Origin: Halorussus aquaticus
GTDB taxonomy: Archaea; Halobacteriota; Halobacteria; Halobacteriales; Haladaptataceae
Direction of reading: 5' to 3'
Assembly: GCF_024218795.1 (NCBI RefSeq)
Contig: NZ_CP100402.1
Location: 62,001 to 126,000, forward strand
DNA length: 64,000 bases
Of this stretch, positions 53,916 through 64,000 are shown in pieces (position 1 is the stretch's first letter; each line of letters starts with the position of its first letter). Position numbers and translations under genes: made by a program. The notes beneath the pieces were generated by a model that made no database searches, was not told where the DNA came from, and saw nothing but the letters and a program-made list of their open reading frames with translations.

Positions 53916-55976
53916 CTACCGTCGTGCGTCTCCCGTCACGGTGACACGGATGGCGGCGTGCTTGTACTCCGGGATCCTCGCGACCGGGTCGAGTTCGTCC
54001 GGCGTTAGGACGTTCACCAGCGGGTCGGCGTAGTGGAAGGTCATGAAGACGGTCCCCTGCCGGATGGCGGGCGTGACCTCGGCCTGGACGGACACTTCGC
54101 CGCGGTCGTTTTCGACGCGAACCAATTCACCGTCGTTGACGCCGCAGTCGCTCGCGTCTTCGGGGTGAATCTGGAGAACGTCCTCGCCGCGCATCCGCAT
54201 CAGCGTTCCCGACCGGCGGGTTACGGCCCCGCTGTTGAAGTGCTGAAGCACCCGGCCCGTCGTCAGCACGAGTTCGTCGTCCGCGACGGAATCGACGGGA
54301 TCGACGTGCTCGACCGACCGTAACTCCGCGGTCTCGTTCCCGGAGGCGAACTCGTCGGCGTGAAGAACACCGACGCCAGACGACGCACCTTTCGGGAACG
54401 GCCACCGGAGACTATCAGTCCCAATGGTGTCGTAGCGTATCCCGGCGTAGATGGGCGAGACGCGCGTCAGTTCGTCGAACACCTCGGCTGGCCCCTCGTA
54501 GTCGAAGTCAAGGTCGGTGACTCTCGCACCGAGTTCGCGGACAATCCCTTGGTCTCGCCGCGCGTCGCCCGGGAGGTCGGCGTTGGGCCGCATCCGCATC
54601 ACCTGTCGGTCGGTGTTCGTCACGGTCCCGGCTTTCTCGGCCCACGAGCTCCCCGGGAGGACGACATCGGCGTACTCCGCGGTTTCCGTGCGGAAGATGT
54701 CGTGGACGACGAGGAACTCGATATCCTCGAAAGCGTCGGCGACCCGGTTCGCGTTCGGCTCGGTAATGACTGGGTTCTCGCCGAAGACATATGCCCCGCG
54801 AATCTCCTCGCCGAAGCGGTGAGTCATCTCGACTTCGGTCAGGCCGGGGGTTGGCGGCGGTTCCACACCCCACTCTTCGGCTACGCGCTGGCGCGCTTCG
54901 TCATCGATAACCAACTGGTACCCAGGGAGAACGTCAGGAAGTGCCCCTACGTCACCGGCACCCTGAACGTTGTTCTGGCCGCGAAGCGGGTTGACACCGA
55001 CCCCGCGCTTCCCGAGATTCCCCGTTAAGAGTGCGAGATTAAGTAATGCGTGAACGTTGTCGGTGCCGCAGTGGTGCTGGCTCATCCCCATTCCCGTGAA
55101 GATGGCTGCTCGGTCTGCCTCGCCGTACAGTTGTGCGGCCTCCCGGAGATTGTCCGTCGGGACGCCCGCGAGAGTAGCGTTCTCCGCCACGTCGACGGAC
55201 CCGACGAACGCCCGGAACTGCTCGACAGCCGTCACTCGGTCGTCGAGGAACGACTCGTCGACTAGGCCCTCCTCGAGCAGCACGGCGGCCATGGCGTTGA
55301 GCAGGGGAATGTCGTACCCCGGACGGACTGGGAGGTGAAGCGTCGCGGCCTCGGTGGTATCGTTCGCTCGCGGATCGACGTGAATCAGGTCCGTCCCGTC
55401 TCGAATCGCTGGCAACAAGTACGACCGAAAGATAATCGGGTGTTGTTCGGCAGGGTTGGCCCCCATGACGAGGAAGACATCCGCGTCGCTGAGATCCTCG
55501 AGGGTGTTGGTCATTGCCCCCGCACCGAATCGATTCTGCATAGCCGCGACGGTCGAGGAGTGACACAACCGCGCGCAGTTGTCGACGTTGTTCGTCCCGA
55601 GTGCTCGCGCAACTTTCTGGAGGAGGTAGTTCTCCTCGTTCGTGCAGTTCGACGATGCGAAGAACGCGAGCGCGTCGGCACCATTTTCTGCAACAATTCC
55701 GGAGAACGCGTCAGATATTCGAGCGAACGCCTCGTCCCACGACGCGGTGACGAGTCGACCGTTCTCGCGAACGAGCGGTTCGGTGAGCCTCTCTTCGTGA
55801 CCGACGACGTCGAAGGCGGCGGCACCCTTCGGACATATCTCTCCCCGCTTGTTCACCGGCGCCATCCATCCGGTCGCTTTTCCTGACTTCGGTGCATACT
55901 CGATTCCGCATCCAACGCCACAGAACGGGCAGATGGTCGGCCGAGATTGGAACGATCGATCCGAAGAATCGGTCAT
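53916..55976 (-). CDS. fdhF: Formate dehydrogenase-like molybdoenzyme
   Basis: 686 residues. The N-terminal [4Fe-4S] motif is CPFCGVGCGIEY...CPKGA. The Mo ligand is Cys in CARLCHSSTVAAMQ, followed by the catalytic His, as in Cys-type formate dehydrogenases. Molybdopterin-guanine-dinucleotide loops (MGANPAEQHP, RGQNNVQGAGD) and the C-terminal domain (PEYKHAAIRV) are intact. No electron-transfer subunits lie beside it. A longer start at 56036 adds 20 residues and is possible. Formate is the best guess; related oxidoreductase substrates cannot be excluded. Confidence 0.85.
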   Translation of the reverse strand: MTDSSDRSFQSRPTICPFCGVGCGIEYAPKSGKATGWMAPVNKRGEICPKGAAAFDVVGHEERLTEPLVRENGRLVTASWDEAFARISDAFSGIVAENGADALAFFASSNCTNEENYLLQKVARALGTNNVDNCARLCHSSTVAAMQNRFGAGAMTNTLEDLSDADVFLVMGANPAEQHPIIFRSYLLPAIRDGTDLIHVDPRANDTTEAATLHLPVRPGYDIPLLNAMAAVLLEEGLVDESFLDDRVTAVEQFRAFVGSVDVAENATLAGVPTDNLREAAQLYGEADRAAIFTGMGMSQHHCGTDNVHALLNLALLTGNLGKRGVGVNPLRGQNNVQGAGDVGALPDVLPGYQLVIDDEARQRVAEEWGVEPPPTPGLTEVEMTHRFGEEIRGAYVFGENPVITEPNANRVADAFEDIEFLVVHDIFRTETAEYADVVLPGSSWAEKAGTVTNTDRQVMRMRPNADLPGDARRDQGIVRELGARVTDLDFDYEGPAEVFDELTRVSPIYAGIRYDTIGTDSLRWPFPKGASSGVGVLHADEFASGNETAELRSVEHVDPVDSVADDELVLTTGRVLQHFNSGAVTRRSGTLMRMRGEDVLQIHPEDASDCGVNDGELVRVENDRGEVSVQAEVTPAIRQGTVFMTFHYADPLVNVLTPDELDPVARIPEYKHAAIRVTVTGDARR

Positions 55977-56036
55977 AGTACTAGTGACGGTAATGATTAG
56001 CATGGCTCTGACGGCAGTAATTCCGTACTTACTCAT

Positions 56037-56471
56037 GACTCGTTAGTATAATAATGTATTTTGGCGGTCAGCATCATCTCGGGAGTACGACCGTTCGAAC
56101 TGGCAGTACTAGGGCCGTCGGAATCGGTCAGGTGTCCGTACTCCCAGACGAGATCGATGAACTCCTCCCAATCGAACCGTTAGCCGTATTCGTGAACACC
56201 CTGTCAGATCGAACTCGGTTTCCACCAGGAACCGTCTAGCAAGTCCCTTCTCTCGCCCTTCGGAACGCGTTCACCGAGTGCCCTCCGTGGTGGACGAATT
56301 ACGCGGACGGTTTCCCCTACCCCCGGAGTTTCAGTTGGTTCTGAACACCTCCAGTGAACTCATCGAACCTCACGGTGAATCGCATGTACAAACGGGCCAC
56401 GTTCACAGGAGTACTGACCTAACAACCGTGTCTATGATCGTAATCGTGGAAGCTCTTATCCCATACAGAGA
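56037..56471. other. Intergenic, no intact gene
   Basis: TTAGTATAATAATG near 56045 is AT-rich and probably part of the fdhF promoter. Short frames further on match nothing I know. Confidence 0.35.
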
Positions 56472-56837
56472 TTATCGTTCAACCTCGTCCTGCTGAAGTC
56501 GGTTGAGCCGCTGTTCGTACTCCTCGTCGCTCAACTCGCCGCGGGCATACGCTGTCCGAAGTTCCTCGAGCGCTGGGTCGTAGTCGCGAACCCCGCCTCT
56601 GACGATGGCGCGATACAGGAGGTACCCGATACCGAGTAGTACTACGAGGAACAGCACCATCATCCCGGTTCCCCACAGGGGGGAGAACCCCGTTCTCAGT
56701 CCACCCCCGTTCCACCACCCCATCATTCCCATCATCGGCATCGCGAACGTCATCATCAGGAGCGGGACGAACAGGATGACGAGAAGGATTGCGAGGCCAA
56801 TCCATAGGAACGAATCTGCTTGATATTGGCGAGCCAT
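56472..56837 (-). CDS. SHOCT-domain membrane protein
   Basis: 121 residues: two hydrophobic helices (FLWIGLAILLVILFVPLLMM, TGMMVLFLVVLLGIGYLLYR) with a Met/Gly-rich loop between them, and a C-terminal SHOCT motif (EELRTAYARGELSDEEYEQR). SHOCT is a short oligomerisation helix pair. Function unknown. Start MARQYQADSF is favoured over one 11 codons upstream. Confidence 0.8.
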   Translation of the reverse strand: MARQYQADSFLWIGLAILLVILFVPLLMMTFAMPMMGMMGWWNGGGLRTGFSPLWGTGMMVLFLVVLLGIGYLLYRAIVRGGVRDYDPALEELRTAYARGELSDEEYEQRLNRLQQDEVER

Positions 56838-57017
56838 GGTTGAATTCCCTCTATCTACTTGCTCTGTCAAAATGTAAACTTACGCCCGTGTTTCTCCGGA
56901 GCCAAGCTAACTCTTATCAATCGCTTCACCTAGTTCACCTACTTCTAGTCGAAGTTCGCTCGCCAAGTAGCTTTAACGGGTACTGAACCTCTTTTGTGTA
57001 GAGAGCGAAGCGGACAC

Positions 57018-57548
57018 GTGATCGAACGCGTATTCGGGAACGGACTCGAGGACCGTGGCGGATACATCGCCGAAGTAATCTACGGGGCCAACGACGGTAT
57101 CGTGACGACGTTCGCCGTCGTCGCAGGCGTCGCCGGAGCAGCGCTCGACCCAGCGATTATCCTCATTCTCGGGGTCGCGAATCTCCTTGCGGACGGCTTC
57201 TCGATGGGGATGAGTAACTACCTCAGCCAGCAATCGGAACTGGACTATCAGTTGGCCCAAGGAAGTTCTAGCGAGAGCGGACGACCGCCTGTGTACACGG
57301 CACTGGTGACGTTCTTAGCGTTCGTCGTCGCGGGATGGGCACCGCTCGTCCCGTACGCGTTCGGCGTCAACGCGACGTTTCGCCTCTCGGTCCTCGTGAC
57401 CGGTGTCGCGTTCTTCACGGTCGGCGCTAGCAGGAGTCTCGTAACGAACCGCCGGTGGTACGCCGCCGGTGGGGAGATGTTTGCAATCGGGATGCTCACG
57501 GCAGCCGTTGCATTCGTAACCGGCGTGGCCCTCGGTGGACTCGCATAG
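57018..57548 (+). CDS. VIT1/CCC1-family iron or manganese transporter
   Basis: 176 residues. [21 protein letters not shown] and [20 protein letters not shown] are the hallmark helices, and three more follow. The cytoplasmic metal-binding domain seen in plant VIT1 is reduced to a short loop. It likely exports Fe2+ or Mn2+. GTG at 57018 has a T-rich box 27 nt upstream; a TTG at 56994 is less likely. The stop adjoins the SLC13 start. Confidence 0.8.
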   Translation: MIERVFGNGLEDRGGYIAEVIYGANDGIVTTFAVVAGVAGAALDPAIILILGVANLLADGFSMGMSNYLSQQSELDYQLAQGSSSESGRPPVYTALVTFLAFVVAGWAPLVPYAFGVNATFRLSVLVTGVAFFTVGASRSLVTNRRWYAAGGEMFAIGMLTAAVAFVTGVALGGLA

Positions 57549-59147
57549 ATGGCCAATCGTCGCGCCCTAATAATCACCGTCGTCGCGTTCGTTGCTGTCG
57601 CCACTGCTCCGGTCGAAGGACTAGCATCGGATGGCCAGTACGCTCTCGCAACGACAGCCTTCGCGGGCGTTCTCTGGGTCACTGGCGCGCTGCCGCTCCC
57701 GATCACGGCGCTATCGATCCCCGTCCTTCTGACGGTGTTCGGCGTCGTCCCGAGCGCCGGCGAGGCGGTCGCTGGCTTCGCCGATCCGATCATCTTCCTC
57801 CTACTGGCCGGGTTCGTTCTCGCGGAGGCCCTCCAGAAGCACGGCACTGACCGCCGGATCGCCTACCACATCCTCGCCGTGGTCGGGACCTCCCCTCGAC
57901 GGATTATCTTCGCCGTGATGCTCGCCACCGCCGCGCTGTCGATGGTGATCTCCAACTCCGCGACCACGGCGATGATGGTCCCCATCGCCCTCGGTATCGC
58001 CGATCGCGTCGTGCGAGAGAGTCCACGAAGCAACGGCGGTGGGGGTTCAGTACCGATGGCTGAGGACGTCGAAGAGGAACGGGCGCCAACGTCACCTCAC
58101 AAATCGACGCGGATAGCCGAACAGCCGAATTTCCGGATAGCGATGCTCCTGGGTGTCGCCTACGCAGCGAGTATCGGCGGCGTCGGGACGCTCATCGGAA
58201 CGCCGCCCAACGCTATCGTGGTCGCGCAACTCACGGACCAACTCGGATACACGATTACGTTCGTCGATTGGCTGACGATCGGCATTCCGTTCGTCGTGGT
58301 CGGCCTCCCGCTGACGTGGTACGTTCTGGCGGTTCTCGTCTATCCGCCTGCGGTCGAGGACGCGAGCGTCGCTCGGGAGGAGGCGAGGCGCTATTTACAA
58401 GAGGTGGGATCGCCCTCGACTAACGAGTGGCGGGTCCTCTTCGTGACCGGTATCACGGCAGGCTTATGGTTACTTGGCGGTCTCGGCTTTCTCTTCGAGG
58501 GCGTGTTACCGAGACCCGCGTACGTAACGCTATTCGGAGGTACTGGTGGGCACCTCTTCGGCATGGGTTCCCATCAGGGCGCTCTGTACTACGTAACCGT
58601 GGGGTTGGCAGCGATTCCGGCGTTGGCCATCGCCGGGACCATCGACTGGGAGGACGTCCAACGAATCGATTGGGGGACGATAATTCTCCTCGGAGGCGGC
58701 ATCTCGCTGGCCAACGCACTCGCGGCGACCGAGGCGACGCGCTGGCTGGCCGAGGCGGCCATCGGTTCGGTCGCCGGTGCGCCGGTACTGCTCGTTGCGC
58801 TTGCAATCGCAGCGGCCACGGTCGCGATTTCCGAGATCGCCTCCAACACGGCGATGGCGGCGATTTCGGTCCCGATTCTGATCTCGATAGGGCCGCGGTA
58901 TGCCGGAACACTCGGCACGTCTCCGACGGTCGCGAGCGTCTTTCTGGCGGTTACGGGCGGTGTGGCGGCGAGTTTCGGCTTCGCTCTACCGGTCGCGACG
59001 CCGCCGAACGCCATCGCGTTCGGAACCGGCCAGATGACGAAAGACCAGATGCTCCGTCCGGGGGTACTCCTCGACGCTGCGATGATCGTCGTCACCGCCG
59101 TCCTGTCCTTCACACTCTTCACCGTCGTCTGGCCGTTCATCGGATGA
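57549..59147 (+). CDS. SLC13/DASS-family anion symporter
   Basis: 532 residues with about twelve helices. The paired motifs ISNSATTAMMVPIAL and IASNTAMAAISVP form the substrate and Na+ site, with IGTPPNAIVVAQL and VATPPNAIAFGTG near them. Family members import dicarboxylates or sulfate with sodium. A long Gly/Ser/Asp-rich cytoplasmic loop follows helix 4 (about 160-195). It directly follows the VIT1-like gene. Confidence 0.85.
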   Translation: MANRRALIITVVAFVAVATAPVEGLASDGQYALATTAFAGVLWVTGALPLPITALSIPVLLTVFGVVPSAGEAVAGFADPIIFLLLAGFVLAEALQKHGTDRRIAYHILAVVGTSPRRIIFAVMLATAALSMVISNSATTAMMVPIALGIADRVVRESPRSNGGGGSVPMAEDVEEERAPTSPHKSTRIAEQPNFRIAMLLGVAYAASIGGVGTLIGTPPNAIVVAQLTDQLGYTITFVDWLTIGIPFVVVGLPLTWYVLAVLVYPPAVEDASVAREEARRYLQEVGSPSTNEWRVLFVTGITAGLWLLGGLGFLFEGVLPRPAYVTLFGGTGGHLFGMGSHQGALYYVTVGLAAIPALAIAGTIDWEDVQRIDWGTIILLGGGISLANALAATEATRWLAEAAIGSVAGAPVLLVALAIAAATVAISEIASNTAMAAISVPILISIGPRYAGTLGTSPTVASVFLAVTGGVAASFGFALPVATPPNAIAFGTGQMTKDQMLRPGVLLDAAMIVVTAVLSFTLFTVVWPFIG

Positions 59148-59406
59148 CCGAGGCCCGGACTCACTACTACGAACCTATCGCTCGGCCTTCCGAGCAGTGG
59201 CGAGTCACTGTCCGCATCGTGGTGGAGTTGGAAACTAGGCTCAAACCGAATTCATAACGGGTTTTGATTCCCGTATTTCACGCGGGATGCAGAATACAAT
59301 TTTAAATCCTGCATCTCGAACATCGGTTTCTCTGAAAGGCTCTGCTATAGTTATTCCCGATATCTAAGTAGTAACCGCATTAGATGAGGAGAACGAGCAT
59401 ACGACT
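59148..59406. other. Intergenic
   Basis: AT-rich near 59290-59310 (CAATTTTAAATCC), which may be a promoter element. Otherwise nothing seen. Confidence 0.3.
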
Positions 59407-60072
59407 ATGAAACCGAACCAGTCCGGCTTCACGCCACCGGACAGACGTCCCCAGACGAACAGTCTCATTCTATCTTGGTTCGAACGATACGCCGACTACG
59501 GGACGTACGGCCTGCTCGCAGGAACGGTCCTCTGTCTCGCCGCATTGTTCACTAACCCGGTCCCGGATCCATCGTTCCCGTGGTTCACGGTACCTGCCGA
59601 GTTCCGACTGTCGTACGCGCAGCCGCGCATCGAACACTGGCCGGTCACCTATACGCTGGGCATCTGGCTGTGGGTGTTCTGCCTCCCGTCGATGTTCCTT
59701 CGAGGCTACCGGCGATACGGGTCCGTCGCAGGCACCGACCCGAGTGTTTGGCTCACTGCACTCCCTGTCACGTTCATGCTCGGTGTGACCACCTATTGTC
59801 GGTTCTTCTGGCCGAAACTCCATCCGGCGTCGTGGAACGCGCCGTCGTACACGTTCGTCTGCTGGGGGTACTGCTCGTCGTACGTCCCGCTCTGGAGCAA
59901 TCTGGCGTACGCCGTCGCGCTGTTCGGCGTCGGAACCGTCGTTCTCGCGTATCGACGTTCCAAATGGGTCAAACACGCCCTCGCGACGTTCGGCGTGTTG
60001 GCGCTTCCGCTCGGGATTCCCGTCCTGTACGAAGCGTACCGACGTCACGCGATCGGAGGTGAATCTAGATGA
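59407..60072 (+). CDS. Membrane protein of unknown function
   Basis: 221 residues with four hydrophobic segments and a Cys/Trp-rich patch (SYTFVCWGYCSSYVPLWSNL). A polar N-terminal tail MKPNQSGFTPPDRRPQTNSL lies on one side. No family recognised. It ends 62 nt before the convergent copper ATPase stop. Confidence 0.65.
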   Translation: MKPNQSGFTPPDRRPQTNSLILSWFERYADYGTYGLLAGTVLCLAALFTNPVPDPSFPWFTVPAEFRLSYAQPRIEHWPVTYTLGIWLWVFCLPSMFLRGYRRYGSVAGTDPSVWLTALPVTFMLGVTTYCRFFWPKLHPASWNAPSYTFVCWGYCSSYVPLWSNLAYAVALFGVGTVVLAYRRSKWVKHALATFGVLALPLGIPVLYEAYRRHAIGGESR

Positions 60073-60133
60073 CGTCTTTCCGCGCTCGTAGCGGTCCTGA
60101 ACCGGATACTGTTATCCAAACGCGCTGTAATGG

Positions 60134-62398
60134 CTAGTCCGCGAGTTGGGCCTGCTCCGGCGTCGATGCGCCCGGTAGATTCGGTACCGAGAGGTCGGCC
60201 CGCCGAAGTAATTGAGCGTTGATTGCGACTATCACCGTACTCAGCGACATCAGTAATGCACCCACAGCCGGCGAGAGGAGGACACCAATCGGAGCCAATA
60301 CGCCCGCGGCGAGCGGGATGGCGAACACGTTGTAGCCAGCAGCCCAGAGGATGTTCTCCTGCATCTTTCGATAGCTCGCCTTGCTCAGTTTCACGAGGCG
60401 CACGACGTCCATCGGATTGTTCTGGACCAGGATGACGTCGGCCGACTGGACGGCGACGTCCGTCCCGCTGCCGATAGCGATACCGACGTCCGCTCTGGTT
60501 AGCGCTGGCGCGTCGTTGACACCGTCACCAACCATCGCGACGAGTTTGCCCTGGTCCTGGAGTTCCTGCACTTTCGTGTCTTTGTCCTCGGGCAGCACTT
60601 CGGCGAAGACGGTGTCGATGCCGAGTTCGTCGGCCACCGCATTGGCGACGTCCTCGGAGTCACCCGTGAGCATCGCCACCTCGATGTCCAGGTCGTGAAG
60701 CGCATCGACGACGCGGTAGCTCTCCTCGCGGATGACGTCCGCCATCGCGAACGCCGCGACCAGTTCCCCCTCGCGAACGAGGTAGACGACGGTCTGTGCG
60801 TTTTCGCCCGCTTCGTCGGCGAACGACGCGAGGTCCGCGGGGACGTCACTGTCGAGGTGGTCCAGAAGGTTCGGCCCGCCGACGAAGATCTCCTGACCGT
60901 CTACTGTGGCGCTTACTCCGCGGCCCTTCATCGCCTCGAAGCCGGTAGCATCTGGCGTTTCGACCCCGCGTTCGTCGGCCGCCTCGCGTATCGCTCTGGC
61001 AATCATGTGTTCGGAATCGCCCTCGACGGCCGCCGCGAGCCCCAAGGCCTCGGCTTCGTCGACACCGCCGATAGTTGCCATGTTGACGACACCGTGTTCG
61101 CCCTGGGTGAGCGTCCCCGTCTTGTCGAAGATGATCGCGTCGAGTTCACGCGCCTGCTCCATGGCGATGCGGTCGCGAACTAGTATCCCGTTTCGCGCGG
61201 CGAGGGAGGTGTTGATGGCGACGACGAGCGGAATCGCCAGACCGAGCGCGTGCGGGCACGCGATAACGAGGACCGTGACGACTCGCTCGATCACTGCCGC
61301 GTCGAACGTCGTCGCGACGGTCCACGCGATAGCGGTGACGACGGCCGCGCCCAGCGCGACGTAGAACAGCCAGCCCGCCGCCCTGTCCGCGAGCACTTGG
61401 GTCTTCGACTTGCTCCCCTGCGCCTCCTCGACGAGGCGCATGATGCCCGCGAGCGTCGTCTCGTCGCCGGTCGCGCCGATTCGCACTCGCAGACTTCCGT
61501 CGCCGTTGATAGTCCCGCCGATGACCTCGTCTCCCGGTTCTTTGGAAACGGGTCTGGATTCGCCGGTGATCATCGACTCGTTCACGTCCGAGTCGCCCGC
61601 CTCAACCACGCCGTCGGCGGGGACGCTCGCACCGGGGCGGACGAGAACGAGGTCGCCTTCGGAGAGTTCGTTCACCGGGACCTCCTCAGTTTCGCCACCT
61701 TCGGTAACGCGTTCGGCGGTGTCGGGCATGAGTTTCGCCAGTTCGTCGAGCGCGCTGGAGGCGCGTCGCACAGACCGCATCTCGATCCAGTGACCGAGTA
61801 GCATGATGTCGATCAGCGTCACCAGCTCCCAGAAGAACGCCGATTCGGTCGGGAAGACGACGCTCGCCAAGCTGTAGACGAACGCGACACTGATAGCCAT
61901 GGAGATGAGCGTCATCATCCCCGGAGACCGGTCCCTCACCTCGGGGATCGCCATCCGAAGGAACGGAATTCCCCCGTAGGCAAAGACGACCACCGCGAAG
62001 ACGGGGTTGATCCACTCGCTTCCGGGGAACGCCGGGACCGAAAAGCCTAGCCACTGCTGAAGCGCCTCGCTGTAGAGCAGGACCGGTATCGACAGTAGCG
62101 TCGAAACGAAGAACCGCCAGCGAAACATCTGCTCGTGACCGGCGTGCATCCCGCCGTGATCTCCGTGTTCATCGTGACCACTGTGGTCCATAGCGCCCTG
62201 CCCGCCGCCGTGGTCAACCCGGTGAGCCGTGTGACCCCCCGTCTCCTCGGAGTCCTCGGCCTCTTCCTCAAGCATCGACTGTTCGACGCGGTCGACATCG
62301 CCCGTCTCCGCGTTGTCGCCGGGCGGACGTTCGGGGCCGTCGTGCCCGCCGTGGTCGTGCGGCGACCCGTCGTCCGGTGAGGAATTCTGATCGTCCAT
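60134..62398 (-). CDS. copB: CopB-type copper-translocating P-type ATPase
   Basis: 754 residues. The N-terminus is His-rich ([37 protein letters not shown]), as in CopB proteins, rather than carrying CXXC domains. The ion-channel motif is CPH in [12 protein letters not shown], the phosphorylation site DKTGT, the hinge GDGVNDAPA and actuator TGES. It exports copper (or silver) at the cost of ATP. It is probably monocistronic here. Confidence 0.93.
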   Translation of the reverse strand: MDDQNSSPDDGSPHDHGGHDGPERPPGDNAETGDVDRVEQSMLEEEAEDSEETGGHTAHRVDHGGGQGAMDHSGHDEHGDHGGMHAGHEQMFRWRFFVSTLLSIPVLLYSEALQQWLGFSVPAFPGSEWINPVFAVVVFAYGGIPFLRMAIPEVRDRSPGMMTLISMAISVAFVYSLASVVFPTESAFFWELVTLIDIMLLGHWIEMRSVRRASSALDELAKLMPDTAERVTEGGETEEVPVNELSEGDLVLVRPGASVPADGVVEAGDSDVNESMITGESRPVSKEPGDEVIGGTINGDGSLRVRIGATGDETTLAGIMRLVEEAQGSKSKTQVLADRAAGWLFYVALGAAVVTAIAWTVATTFDAAVIERVVTVLVIACPHALGLAIPLVVAINTSLAARNGILVRDRIAMEQARELDAIIFDKTGTLTQGEHGVVNMATIGGVDEAEALGLAAAVEGDSEHMIARAIREAADERGVETPDATGFEAMKGRGVSATVDGQEIFVGGPNLLDHLDSDVPADLASFADEAGENAQTVVYLVREGELVAAFAMADVIREESYRVVDALHDLDIEVAMLTGDSEDVANAVADELGIDTVFAEVLPEDKDTKVQELQDQGKLVAMVGDGVNDAPALTRADVGIAIGSGTDVAVQSADVILVQNNPMDVVRLVKLSKASYRKMQENILWAAGYNVFAIPLAAGVLAPIGVLLSPAVGALLMSLSTVIVAINAQLLRRADLSVPNLPGASTPEQAQLAD

Positions 62399-62636
62399 CG
62401 GTTACGCTCTCGACTCCCTGTACGGTAGCGCGCGATAAGGTAGTTCGGTCGGCACCCGAAGCCGACTTCGCGAGTAGGACGAATCGGCCCCAATCCTGAA
62501 CTCCTCCAATGGGCAGTCGTAAACGATTCTCCACGTAACTAATTCATAAGTTACGCTAATCCATGCGAATACGTATCCATATTGTTTTATTAGCCCTTTG
62601 ATATCTATTGGAGTCGGGAGTTCTCCTTCCGTTACC

Positions 62637-62771
62637 ATGACCTCCTCTGCTATCTCACCAGACGCTCGTAACACCTTCGAGAGCACCATCGGCGGTTACA
62701 CTATCGGCGGACGGGCCCACAGTCTATCGGCGTGGTTCGTCCTCAACACGGCGTCTGTCGAGTCACCCTGA
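62637..62771 (+). pseudogene. Possible truncated DoxX-like membrane protein
   Basis: The frame MTSSAISPDARNTFESTIGG, YTIGGRAHSLSAWFVL, then NTASVESP-stop resembles the start of haloarchaeal DoxX/DoxD proteins (GGYTVGG...LSAWFVLALR) and then breaks. The remaining helices are absent. Alternative explanations are open because only about 35 residues can be compared. Confidence 0.35.
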
Positions 62772-62851
62772 ACTAGAGAGGAACCGCGTGATACGTTCGC
62801 AGCGCAAATCGGATACGTCACTTCTCCGACTTCGGTGACACACCGAGACGA

Positions 62852-63760
62852 TTACGTGACGATTTCGACGTCGAATTTGCTGTGCCAGCGGTAGCGTCGG
62901 CCACCCCAGACGAACGTTCGGCGCGTGAGTGCGTAAACCATCAGCGGAACTTGGAGGATGATAGCGGGATACGCCAGCAGAACCGTCCAGCGGCGGACAC
63001 CGAAGTACGCGTACACACCTGTGGCTAACAAGGTTGTACCGATGCCCGCATAGAGCGGTACGAAGAGACAGAACAGCGCGAGAAGCGACGTAACGAAACC
63101 CACGACGACGGTGTCCCAGGGGTTGTGCTGGCGGACGATCTGTGTGAACCGAACGTGTCGTTCTATAGTCTGGCGTATCGTTCCACCGATTTCGACGGGG
63201 TGTACTCGTTTGAGTGACGTCGTGTCCAGATACTCCGAGAGGAGACCGTCGTCACTCACGGTTCGTCGGAGATCTCGGAGAAACGATTCCCAATCCAAGT
63301 CGTCACGTTCGAACATAACCGCTCCGCCCCACGCCTTGTCGGTCGCGTACGTCCCGAGCGTGCCTCCGATAGCGTAGATCGGTTCGAGCAGGATCGAAAG
63401 TGGGTCGCTGCCAACGAAAAAGTAGAGTTCGGAGACGGGGCCCTTCCGGTCGTACGCCTCGTGGAGCGCAGCCAGCCAATTCGGGGGATGGTGGAAGTCG
63501 TCGTCAGTCCAGACGAGCCGGTCGTGTGTTGCCTCCTCCATACCCGTAGCGATAGCATTTGCCTTGCCAGAACAGCCTGTGGGTTCGCCGGCCACGACGA
63601 CCCTCACGTTCCGAAATTCGTCACCGTAGTCGGCAACGGAATCGGTCTCTCGGTCGCAGATGACGAGTAACTCGTCGGAGGGAGTGAGCTGGGTGGCGAT
63701 CTCCTCGATGGCCGAGGACTGCGTAGTCGTCGGGAGGAGAACGGTTGTCGGCGGGGCCAT
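62852..63760 (-). CDS. Glycosyltransferase family 2 membrane enzyme
   Basis: 302 residues. A Rossmann-like donor domain starts TTVLLPTTTQSSAIEEIATQ; the acidic metal motif is LVWTDDDFHHPPN, preceded by GCSGKANAIATGMEEATHDR. Later, SDDGLLSEYL, with Arg-containing RQTIERHVRFTQIVRQHN, resembles the acceptor part of ceramide-glucosyltransferase-like GT2 enzymes. Three C-terminal membrane segments follow. It probably glycosylates a lipid. Start MAPPTTVLLP is preferred over a longer frame. Confidence 0.78.
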   Translation of the reverse strand: MAPPTTVLLPTTTQSSAIEEIATQLTPSDELLVICDRETDSVADYGDEFRNVRVVVAGEPTGCSGKANAIATGMEEATHDRLVWTDDDFHHPPNWLAALHEAYDRKGPVSELYFFVGSDPLSILLEPIYAIGGTLGTYATDKAWGGAVMFERDDLDWESFLRDLRRTVSDDGLLSEYLDTTSLKRVHPVEIGGTIRQTIERHVRFTQIVRQHNPWDTVVVGFVTSLLALFCLFVPLYAGIGTTLLATGVYAYFGVRRWTVLLAYPAIILQVPLMVYALTRRTFVWGGRRYRWHSKFDVEIVT

Positions 63761-63934
63761 CGTTATCTGTCGTATCTTCGAGCAGTCGCAAAAAGCAGTT
63801 CGATACCATGTTGGTGTCGCGACGTCCACCGTCAGTAACCGCATCAATTAGATGGAAGACCACGGGGTGATTCGAGACTGTCGCCCTAAAACTAACTACG
63901 ATTTCGCAGGTTACTCGCCTCACATCGGGTAGTA

Positions 63935-64000
63935 ATGGGAAATCACAATCATCATGACCACCCGGTATCTTGGAGACAGCAATGGGGTACTTGGCACGGG
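63935..64000 (+). CDS. Start of a His-rich protein, cut by the window end
   Basis: 22 codons: MGNHNHHDHPVSWRQQWGTW then HG. The His/Trp-rich start suggests a metal-related protein, but nothing more can be said. The frame runs off the right edge. Confidence 0.4.
   Translation, partial: MGNHNHHDHPVSWRQQWGTWHG

Noticed and set aside
56040..56060. TTAGTATAATAATG as another sulfur operator at fdhF
   Set aside because: It shares only TAGTAT with the 10-mer and lacks the TATTG-N11-CAATA dyad.

Overview
The window is haloarchaeal DNA (class Halobacteria). The evidence is the acidic, Asp/Glu-rich proteins, Tat-type lipoprotein signals (RRKFLL...C), TATA-like boxes about 25-30 nt in front of many start codons with no leader, and several families that are largely haloarchaeal (amphi-Trp, DUF7511- and DUF7512-like proteins, DUF2270, AbrB-PhoU). 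I cannot place the genus or say whether this is chromosome or megaplasmid. The many decayed genes and transposase scraps suggest an accessory or fast-changing region.

Layout. 1-8.7 kb: a partial CDC48-type ATPase, an intact and a broken macro-domain gene, a nicotinamidase beside a ruined nicotinate phosphoribosyltransferase, an amphi-Trp protein, a NUDIX hydrolase, two IS200/IS605-like right-end hairpins without tnpB, an arylsulfotransferase-family gene interrupted by TAG, and a PAP2 phosphatase. 8.8-18 kb: an MFS transporter and a complete phosphate operon (two PstS copies, PstC, PstA, PstB, a degenerate PhoU and an AbrB-PhoU regulator). 18.3-25 kb: transposase remnants, a DUF7511-like protein, an ECF-type importer (S component, double ATPase, EcfT) with two extra membrane proteins, and lipoproteins. 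25.5-29.6 kb: RidA, an arsenic set (ArsR, Acr3, ArsC) and a frameshifted MFS paralogue. 29.6-38.9 kb: PIN-domain toxin/antitoxin genes, an ABC exporter, a methyltransferase, an HTH regulator and an alpha/beta hydrolase.

39.4-56 kb is mainly a sulfur and thiol-redox island: peroxiredoxin, NifU-type protein, a broken Mo-cofactor oxidoreductase, a Cys-containing winged-helix regulator, thioredoxin and thioredoxin reductase, DUF302, DsrE-like, TusA, two rhodanese-metallo-beta-lactamase fusions, split YeeE/YedE permease, TauE/SafE permease, an MFS protein and a formate-dehydrogenase-like molybdoenzyme. A shared 10-mer, TATAGTATTG, often part of a TATTG-N11-CAATA dyad, sits in front of at least five of these transcription units and defines a likely regulon. 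This is the most interesting signal in the window. The inferred logic is uptake of thiosulfate or a related sulfur anion, sulfane-sulfur transfer through TusA/DsrE, oxidation of persulfide by the MBL proteins, and export of product by TauE, with thioredoxin supplying electrons.

56-64 kb: a SHOCT membrane protein, a VIT1/CCC1-like transporter, an SLC13 symporter, a membrane protein, a CopB-type copper ATPase, a possible DoxX remnant, a glycosyltransferase and the first codons of a His-rich protein. About ten genes are disrupted by frameshifts, nonsense codons or deletions. Sequencing error cannot be excluded for single-base cases, but several loci carry multiple independent lesions.
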